Position numbers and translations under genes: made by a program
The notes under the pieces: model-generated
Told to the model about the DNA's origin: nothing
Databases searched by the model: none
What the model saw: only the letters and a program-made list of their open reading frames with translations
From: CADEEN01 sp031379365
GTDB taxonomy: Bacteria; Pseudomonadota; Gammaproteobacteria; Burkholderiales; Burkholderiaceae_C
Length of the DNA stretch: 12,209 nucleotides
Assembly: GCA_031379365.1 (NCBI GenBank)
Contig: JANNFB010000004.1
Location: 1 to 12,209, forward strand
Reading direction: 5' to 3'
Part shown: one piece after another, positions 7,260 through 12,209 of the stretch
Layout: every line of letters begins with the position of its first letter
How positions within the stretch are numbered: position 1 is the first letter of the stretch

Positions 7260-8435
7260 TCATCTCGCGCTCACCACTGGCGCGGGCTCGCGCGGCAGCA
7301 GCAAGAGCACCGCTGCATTGAACAGGGCCACACCGGCCATCACGGCAAACAATGTCTCGAAGCCGGCCGCCTTGACGGCCGGCCCGAGCGCCCATACCGC
7401 CGCCGAGCTGATGCCCAGGGAGATCGCCAAGCGCAGGCCGGCCACGCGGCTGCGCATGCGGTCATCGACGAAGCGCACGATGGTGGCGTCGGTGAAGGGG
7501 ATGGCGCCGAAGATGAAGACCATGGCCCCGAGCAAGGCCAACCACGCCCACCAGCCAGGCGCGTAAGCGGCCAGGGCCAGCATCGGCACCTGGGCCAACA
7601 CGATGCCCAGCCAGAGCGGCTTGAGTGCAAAGCGGTCGATCAAGCGGCCGACGATCACCTGGGCCACCGAGGCCACGGCATACACCGCACCGAGCAGCAG
7701 GCCGAGCGTCGATGGGTCACTGGCGTAGGCCGCCAGGCGCTCGCCCAGCATCTGGCCATTGCCATTGGTGGTGAGGTTGAAGACCAGGCCGCCCGAGGCC
7801 GAGGCCACCGTCATCACTGCCAGCACGCGCACCAGTTCCCGCGGGGCGAGTTGCACGCTGGCTTTGCGCTTGCGCTGCGAAGGCGCTTCACGCTCTTGCG
7901 GCACGCGCCACCAGAACAGCACGCCGAAGACGAGGCAGGCCAGCCCGGGCAGGGCGAAGGCGGCGCGCCAGCCGGCGTGCTCGACCAGAAAGCCGGTCAG
8001 CACGGCGGCTGCCGCGATGCCCAGGTTGCCTGCCAGGCCGTTGACGCCGATGGCCGCGCCAGGGGTGGTCGAGTGCTGCAACAGCATCGGAATGCCGACG
8101 GGGTGGTAGATCGACGCGAACGCCCCCAGGAGTGTGAGCGCCGCCGCCAATTGCCACGGTCCTTGCGTGGTCGCCACCAGCAGCGCAGCCCCGCCGATGC
8201 CGAAGAAGAACACCAGCATCATCGGCCGCCGGCCCCACTGATCACCGAGCTTGCCGGCCGGCAACGAGCCCAGGCCGAAGAGCAGGAAGGCACCGGCGCC
8301 GAAGGGCATCAGGTCTTCCCAGCGTGCCAGACCGAACTCCCTGGCGATGGCCGCCACCGCGGTGGCGAAGATCAGCAGGAACAGGTGGTCGATCGCGTGC
8401 GCGATGTTGAGCAGGAGGCTGACACTGCGGTGCAT
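7260..8435 (-). CDS. Major facilitator superfamily transporter
   Basis: This is a 391-residue inner-membrane transporter with many hydrophobic segments, consistent with 12 helices. The MFS motif A is clear after the second helix: GKLGDQWGRRP (61-71). The central charged loop between the two halves reads EREAPSQRKRK. The overall look is that of the fosmidomycin-resistance-like branch of MFS exporters, but substrate and direction cannot be read from sequence. The frame is open 37 codons upstream, into the end of ggt; the ATG at 8433-8435 starts where hydrophobic family homology begins and avoids that overlap, though it lacks a good Shine-Dalgarno. It lies 25 bp after ggt and 48 bp before the LanC-like gene on the same strand, so it may move glutathione-derived peptides or conjugates. 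That role is inference from position only. Confidence 0.88.
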   Translation of the reverse strand: MHRSVSLLLNIAHAIDHLFLLIFATAVAAIAREFGLARWEDLMPFGAGAFLLFGLGSLPAGKLGDQWGRRPMMLVFFFGIGGAALLVATTQGPWQLAAALTLLGAFASIYHPVGIPMLLQHSTTPGAAIGVNGLAGNLGIAAAAVLTGFLVEHAGWRAAFALPGLACLVFGVLFWWRVPQEREAPSQRKRKASVQLAPRELVRVLAVMTVASASGGLVFNLTTNGNGQMLGERLAAYASDPSTLGLLLGAVYAVASVAQVIVGRLIDRFALKPLWLGIVLAQVPMLALAAYAPGWWAWLALLGAMVFIFGAIPFTDATIVRFVDDRMRSRVAGLRLAISLGISSAAVWALGPAVKAAGFETLFAVMAGVALFNAAVLLLLPREPAPVVSAR

Positions 8436-8460
8436 GGGGGTGATTTCGCCGAGGACAGTA

Positions 8461-10296
8461 TCAATCGCCCTGGGCGACGCCTTCGCGGCGCGGATCGGCA
8501 CCGGCGAGCCAGCCGCCTGGCGTGCGTTGAATGGCGTGCAGCCCACTCGTCAACTCGGCTTCCGTGACCGTGTGGCCCAGGGCCTGCATGGCCGCGCGCG
8601 TGCTCTCCGGGAAGCGCCCACGCTCGAGCACCAAGGCGTTGTTGTAGCTACCAAAGTTGGGCAGCGCAATGGCTTGCTGAGGAGACAGGCCCCAGTTCAA
8701 GGTCCCGATCAAGGTCTTGGCGGTGGCGTCGATGATGGTCGCGCCGCCCGCCGAGCCCAGGCTCATCAGCAAACGGCCGTCGCGACGGTTGAAGACGAGG
8801 GTTGGACTCATCGAAGAACGCGGCCGCTTGCCGGCCTGCACCCGATTGGCAATCGGCCGGCCTTGCGCGTCCGCGGGCGCAAACGCGAAGTCCGTGAGTT
8901 GATTGTTGAGCAGGAAGCCGCCTGCCTTGCCCGTGCCACCGTCGCTCATCACCTGGGCCCCGAAGGCGTACTCGATGGTGGACGTCATGGCGACGGCCCG
9001 GCCCTCGGCATCGACCACCGACCAGTGGCTGGTGCCGAACTCGGCTTGCTCTGGCTGCGCACCGAACGCACTCGTGGCGCCGCCGGGGATACCGGGCGGC
9101 GCAGACGGCATGCGCTGTGGGCCGATCCGCGCCGCGCGTTGGCGCAAGTAGGCCGGATCGAGCAGGGTGGCCCAGCGACCGCCTGGCGCCGTCACGAAGT
9201 CCGGGTCGGCCACGTACAGCGCGCGGTCGGCTGCGGCGAGGCGGGCTGCCTCGATGTAGGTGTGCAACCAGGCGTCGCGCGGCAAGCCGTCGGCCGGCGG
9301 CGCATCGACACCCGGCAGGCGTTCTAGCAGGCCCAGGATCTGCATGATCACCAGGTGGCCCGATGAGGGGGGCGGCATGCCGCACACCCGGTAGTCCTTC
9401 AACCAGTTGGTACAGATCGGATCGCGTTGGCGTGGCCGGTATGCCGCCAGATCGGCTTCGCTCAGCAAGCCGGGGTGGGTGGCGTGGCCCCGAACGCGGG
9501 CGACGATGTCCGCAGCCACGGGGCCGCGATGCAAGGCCGCACTGCCGCCCGCTGCGATCGCGCGCAGCACCTGGGCCAGTGCCGGGTTCATCAGCCGATG
9601 GCCGACCGGTCGCGGCTGACCGTCGAGGCCAAAGAAGTAGGGCCCCGCCTGCGCATCGCGCTGCAGCGCCAAATTGGCGCGCAACAGCGCATGCAATCGC
9701 GGACTGATGGCAAAGCCTTGTTCCGCCAAGGCGATCGCGGGCTCGAACAAAGCCGCCCACGGCAGTTTGCCGTGCTCGGCATGCACCGCCTCGAGCATGC
9801 GCACGGCGCCGGGAACACCCACCGCGCGACCGCCCACCACCGCCTGCATGAAGGGCAACTCCGTGCCGTCGGCACGCAAGAAAAGGCGCTCGTCGGCCGC
9901 GGCCGGCGCGGTCTCGCGCCCATCCCAGGCTTGCACCTGGCGCCCATCCCAGTGCATCAGGAAAGCGCCGCCACCCAGCCCACTGGATTGCGGCTCGACC
10001 AAGGCGAGCACCATCTGCACCGCAACCGCGGCGTCAACGGCCGACCCGCCCGATCTCAGGATGCGATAGCCGGCCTCGGTGGCCAAGGGGTTGGCGGTCG
10101 CGACCATGAAACGCTGTGCCGACCACCCGGCCTTGGCGGTGACCCCCGAGGCCCCTTCCGGCAGCGGGCGCAGCGCCTCTTGCGTGGCTGGCGGCGTGGC
10201 TGGCGGCGCGGGGGGCGACGCGCATCCCGCAAGCAGCAGTGCAGCGAGACCGACACGCCAGCGCCAGGCGCGGGCCGCGCGAACCAAAACCGTCAT
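8461..10296 (-). CDS. ggt: Gamma-glutamyltransferase / glutathione hydrolase, predicted lipoprotein
   Basis: GGT cleaves the gamma-glutamyl bond of glutathione and transfers the glutamyl group to water or an amino acid, in the periplasm or at a membrane. The 611-residue precursor starts with a basic, hydrophobic signal ending in lipobox LLAG-Cys25, then a Pro/Ala linker, so lipid anchoring is predicted. Arg127 in GRETAP matches the glutamate-binding Arg of E. coli GGT. Autocleavage is expected before Thr422 in GTSHWSVVD, leaving a 190-residue small subunit like that of E. coli. NNQLTDF (464-470), RSSMSP (493-498) and the GSAGG oxyanion block (514-518) complete the site. Glu442 in TIEYAFG follows the B. 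subtilis pattern rather than the E. coli Asn. It begins 10 bp after the exported-protein gene and is followed by the MFS gene, suggesting an operon. Confidence 0.95.
   Translation of the reverse strand: MTVLVRAARAWRWRVGLAALLLAGCASPPAPPATPPATQEALRPLPEGASGVTAKAGWSAQRFMVATANPLATEAGYRILRSGGSAVDAAVAVQMVLALVEPQSSGLGGGAFLMHWDGRQVQAWDGRETAPAAADERLFLRADGTELPFMQAVVGGRAVGVPGAVRMLEAVHAEHGKLPWAALFEPAIALAEQGFAISPRLHALLRANLALQRDAQAGPYFFGLDGQPRPVGHRLMNPALAQVLRAIAAGGSAALHRGPVAADIVARVRGHATHPGLLSEADLAAYRPRQRDPICTNWLKDYRVCGMPPPSSGHLVIMQILGLLERLPGVDAPPADGLPRDAWLHTYIEAARLAAADRALYVADPDFVTAPGGRWATLLDPAYLRQRAARIGPQRMPSAPPGIPGGATSAFGAQPEQAEFGTSHWSVVDAEGRAVAMTSTIEYAFGAQVMSDGGTGKAGGFLLNNQLTDFAFAPADAQGRPIANRVQAGKRPRSSMSPTLVFNRRDGRLLMSLGSAGGATIIDATAKTLIGTLNWGLSPQQAIALPNFGSYNNALVLERGRFPESTRAAMQALGHTVTEAELTSGLHAIQRTPGGWLAGADPRREGVAQGD
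10182..10208. repeat. 12-bp tandem repeat in the ggt linker
   Basis: The unit gcgtggctggcg occurs twice head to tail (10182-10193 and 10194-10205), and the period-12 match continues to 10208. It encodes two PPAT units (residues 31-38) in the linker after the lipidated Cys. Because 12 is a multiple of three, slippage would change linker length without breaking the frame. Confidence 0.85.
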
Positions 10297-10306
10297 GCAG
10301 CCGATC

Positions 10307-10753
10307 TCAGTTCAGCGGCAGGCTGGGACGCCAAACCCGCAGGATGGCTGGGACGGGCAGGCGGCCGCTCGTCGGCAGACCGAACTTGTCGGTGATGAAG
10401 CAGTCGCGGTCGGTGTAACGGCTGCCCTGGTTCCACTCGGAATAGATCACCGCGATCGGCTTGCCGTCCTTCTGCTCGACCTCGTCGACCAGGGCCACCC
10501 GTTGCGCCTTGCTGTCGCCAGAGACGTAGCCGAAGACCACGTCGCCGACCTGCACTGCTTCGGGTGCGACATTGCCCTTCCACTGCGGCGCCAAGCCCGG
10601 CTGGCGCTTGCCAGTCTTGGTCTCGATGTAGTCGGTGGAGTAGCCCTTTTTCTCGATCCAGCTCTTGCACTTCTCGGCAAAGGTTTGTGCGCTGGCGCCA
10701 GCGCACAGCGCCAGGCAGAGCGGAAGAACGGCGAGCAAGCGCTGATTCATCAT
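10307..10753 (-). CDS. Small exported protein, possibly a degenerate CHAP-like fold
   Basis: The 148-residue precursor has a clear Sec signal peptide: MMNQR, a hydrophobic core, then a likely cut after Ala22 (ASA-Q). The mature part contains Cys29 (EKCKSW), W58, GDVVFGYV (70-77), RVALVDEV (85-92), SEWN (105-108) and Cys118, and ends in RVWRPSLPL. The order Cys, GDVVF, xVALV, EWN resembles CHAP/NlpC-P60 amidases, but the position where the catalytic His would stand is Arg85, so catalysis is doubtful. Cys29 and Cys118 could instead form a disulfide. I do not know a named family. The start at 10753 is supported by AGGGG (10759-10763) five bases upstream. It stops 10 bp before ggt and may lead that operon. 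The gene and export are fairly sure; the fold is a guess. Confidence 0.75.
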   Translation of the reverse strand: MMNQRLLAVLPLCLALCAGASAQTFAEKCKSWIEKKGYSTDYIETKTGKRQPGLAPQWKGNVAPEAVQVGDVVFGYVSGDSKAQRVALVDEVEQKDGKPIAVIYSEWNQGSRYTDRDCFITDKFGLPTSGRLPVPAILRVWRPSLPLN

Positions 10754-10758
10754 GGCGG

Positions 10759-10763
10759 CCCCT
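10759..10763 (-). promoter_or_regulatory. Shine-Dalgarno of the small exported-protein gene
   Basis: AGGGG on the minus strand lies 5 bases before tandem ATG codons at 10753 and 10750. It decides the start against a 34-codon longer reading frame that would run into the end of scoB and spoil the signal peptide. Confidence 0.7.
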
Positions 10764-10788
10764 GGGTAGTCGAGGCGCCTATTCTCGC

Positions 10789-10808
10789 GCCGGGCGGCGG
10801 CGCCCGGC
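10789..10808 (-). terminator. GC-rich hairpin between scoB and the exported-protein gene
   Basis: A perfect 8-bp stem, GCCGGGCG (10789-10796) and CGCCCGGC (10801-10808), encloses a 4-base loop, 9 bp after the scoB stop. No T run follows on either strand, so it is not a canonical intrinsic terminator. It may slow polymerase, protect the scoAB transcript's 3' end, or be partly effective as a terminator. The rest of the 64-bp gap holds only the downstream ribosome binding site. Confidence 0.5.
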
Positions 10809-10817
10809 AGGCCCCGT

Positions 10818-11456
10818 TCAGCGCAAGGGAACGCCCGTCTTGCCTTGCACTTCATCGCGGCTCAGACCCGGCGCCAGTTCCACCAACTTCAAACCGTCGG
10901 GCGTCACGTCCATCACCGCCAAGTCGGTGATGATTCGATCGACGACACCAACGCCGGTCAAGGGCAAAGTGCAGGTGGGCAGGATCTTCAGGTCGATGCT
11001 GCCGTCCTTCTTCTTGGCCACATGCTCCATCAGCACCACCACGTGCTTGACGCCGGCCACCAGGTCCATCGCGCCGCCCATGCCCTTGACCATCTTGCCG
11101 GGGATCATCCAGTTGGCCAGATCACCCTTCTCGCTGACCTGCATGGCGCCGAGGATGGAGAGATTGATCTTGCCGCCGCGGATCATGGCGAAGCTGTCGT
11201 GGCTGCCGAAGATGGACGAGCCGGGAATGGTGGTCACGGTCTGCTTGCCGGCATTGATGAGGTCGGCGTCGACCTGGTCATCCGTGGGGAAGGGGCCGAT
11301 GCCGAGCATGCCGTTCTCGCTCTGCAGCCAGACCTCGATGGTCGGGTCGACGAAGTTGGCCACCAGGGTGGGCAGGCCGATGCCGAGGTTGACATAGAAG
11401 CCGTCTTGCAATTCCTTGGCCGCGCGCGCCGCCATCTGATCGTGTGTCCAGGCCAT
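10818..11456 (-). CDS. scoB: 3-oxoacid CoA-transferase subunit B
   Basis: This is the beta subunit of the succinyl-CoA:3-oxoacid CoA-transferase, which swaps CoA between succinyl-CoA and acetoacetate (or a similar 3-oxoacid) during ketone-body or related carbon use in the cytosol. The 212-residue protein shows NLGIGLPTLVANF (23-35) and the CoA-transferase signature LQSENGMLG (44-52), in which Glu47 is the residue that forms the CoA thioester intermediate. GAMQVSEKGDLANWMIPG and GMGGAMDLVAG follow, as in ScoB. The start ATG at 11454-11456 lies 2 bp after the scoA stop, so both subunits are made from one message. AtoA or PcaJ are close relatives; the sequence fits ScoB best, but the exact 3-oxoacid cannot be decided here. 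Confidence 0.94.
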   Translation of the reverse strand: MAWTHDQMAARAAKELQDGFYVNLGIGLPTLVANFVDPTIEVWLQSENGMLGIGPFPTDDQVDADLINAGKQTVTTIPGSSIFGSHDSFAMIRGGKINLSILGAMQVSEKGDLANWMIPGKMVKGMGGAMDLVAGVKHVVVLMEHVAKKKDGSIDLKILPTCTLPLTGVGVVDRIITDLAVMDVTPDGLKLVELAPGLSRDEVQGKTGVPLR

Positions 11457-11458
11457 GG

Positions 11459-12166
11459 TCAGACCCCCGCTTTCTCAGTGATGGTGCGCTTCTCGATGCG
11501 CTTCTCGGGGGTCGAGTTCAGCACGATGCGGTGCACATAGATGCCCGCCAGATGCACGCTGTCGGGCTCGAAGCTGCCGGTCTCGACGATCTCCTCGACC
11601 TCCACCACCGTCACCTTGCCGGCCATGGCAGCGGCGGGGTTGAAGTTGCGCGCCGTCAAACGGAACTGCAGGTTGCCGCTCTTGTCGGCTCGCCAGGCCT
11701 TGACCAGCGACACATCGGGCACCAGCGCGCGCTCCATGACATAGGTTTTGCCATCGAACTCGCGCAGTTCCTTGCCCTCGGCAACCACGGTGCCGACGCC
11801 CGTGGCCGTGAAGAAGGCCGGGATGCCGGCGCCCCCCGCGCGCAGCTTCTCGGCCAGGGTGCCCTGCGGCGTGAACTCCAGCTCGAGCTCGCCCGCCAGG
11901 TACTGGCGCTCGAACTCCTTGTTCTCACCGACGTAGCTGGAGATCATGCGTTTGATCTGGCGCGTCTCGAGCAGCTTGCCCAGGCCGAAGCCGTCGACGA
12001 CGGCGTTATTGGAGATGACGGTCAGGTTCTTCACAGCGCTGTCGCGCAGCGCGTCGATCAGGGCCTCGGGAATGCCGCACAGGCCGAAGCCGCCAACCGC
12101 CATCAACTGCCCGTCCTTGACGAGGCCATCGAGCGCAGCGCGGGCGCTCGGGTAGATCTTGTTCAT
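11459..12166 (-). CDS. scoA: 3-oxoacid CoA-transferase subunit A
   Basis: This is the alpha subunit partner of scoB; the heterodimer or tetramer performs CoA transfer to acetoacetate-like acids. The 235-residue protein begins MNKIYPSARAAL and carries the CoA-transferase family I signature DGQLMAVGGFGLCGIP (18-33). SNNAVVDGFGLGKLL, SSYVGENKEFERQYLAGELE and the ARNFNP block (about 180) are typical of ScoA. The ATG at 12164-12166 is preceded by AGGAGAG with a 7-base spacer, which decides against a longer frame starting at 12205. It is the first gene of the pair visible here; only 43 bp of upstream sequence lie in the window and I see no firm promoter in it. Confidence 0.95.
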   Translation of the reverse strand: MNKIYPSARAALDGLVKDGQLMAVGGFGLCGIPEALIDALRDSAVKNLTVISNNAVVDGFGLGKLLETRQIKRMISSYVGENKEFERQYLAGELELEFTPQGTLAEKLRAGGAGIPAFFTATGVGTVVAEGKELREFDGKTYVMERALVPDVSLVKAWRADKSGNLQFRLTARNFNPAAAMAGKVTVVEVEEIVETGSFEPDSVHLAGIYVHRIVLNSTPEKRIEKRTITEKAGV

Positions 12167-12173
12167 CCGTGGG

Positions 12174-12180
12174 CTCTCCT
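12174..12180 (-). promoter_or_regulatory. Strong Shine-Dalgarno of scoA
   Basis: AGGAGAG on the minus strand, 7 bases before the ATG at 12166, is the best ribosome binding site in the window. It fixes the scoA start and suggests scoAB is well translated compared with its downstream neighbours, whose sites are mostly weak. Confidence 0.85.
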
Positions 12181-12209
12181 GCAAAAACAAGAGCGTACTA
12201 CGCAACCCA

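Noticed and set aside
7146..8567. 473-codon plus-strand frame over the MFS gene
   Set aside because: The composition is Arg/Gln/His-rich with no hydrophobic or domain pattern; it is the complement of the transporter's codons.

Overview
The window is a high-GC stretch (60-base rows I counted in mnmC and pyrD are 68-73% GC) of a chromosome that looks like a betaproteobacterium of the order Burkholderiales. The evidence is an EF-P with the SRGGR tip loop, a membrane-type (class 2) PyrD, MnmC, and an scoA-scoB pair. Most of the window is dense core gene content. Genus and species cannot be read from it.

Left part, plus strand (1-3415): the 3' part of efp, ended by a textbook intrinsic terminator; then a DUF3445 protein (family of the heme-dependent oxidative N-demethylase alpha subunit), whose stop codon overlaps the GTG start of mnmC, a bifunctional tRNA wobble-uridine modification enzyme. 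Middle (3416-6012): a minus-strand gene of distinctly lower GC encoding an HNH-like zinc protein of unknown role sits between mnmC and rpiA. rpiA (minus) and pyrD (plus) diverge from only 40 bp. pyrD ends in a CTAG that is also the stop codon of the opposing gene.

Right part, all minus strand (6009-12166), in transcription order: scoA-scoB (3-oxoacid CoA-transferase, 2 bp apart), a 64-bp gap with a strong GC hairpin, a small exported protein, a lipoprotein gamma-glutamyltransferase (ggt), an MFS transporter, and a LanC-like protein. The last four genes are separated by 10, 25 and 48 bp and could form one operon.

The most interesting point is the LanC-like protein. It keeps the zinc ligands, and it resembles the eukaryotic LANCL proteins rather than lantibiotic cyclases: Cys322/His323, a Lys at 317, an RT dipeptide at 365-366, and an ARYP-type C-terminus. 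No lantibiotic precursor, dehydratase or dedicated ABC exporter is visible here, and the gene lies downstream of ggt, a glutathione-cleaving enzyme. This suggests, as inference, a glutathione-linked job for a bacterial LANCL, perhaps removal or capping of dehydroamino acids, with GGT and the transporter handling glutathione or its adducts.

All longer stretches without a gene are under 100 bp and are described in the entries. I saw no rRNA, tRNA, CRISPR array, insertion sequence or phage gene.
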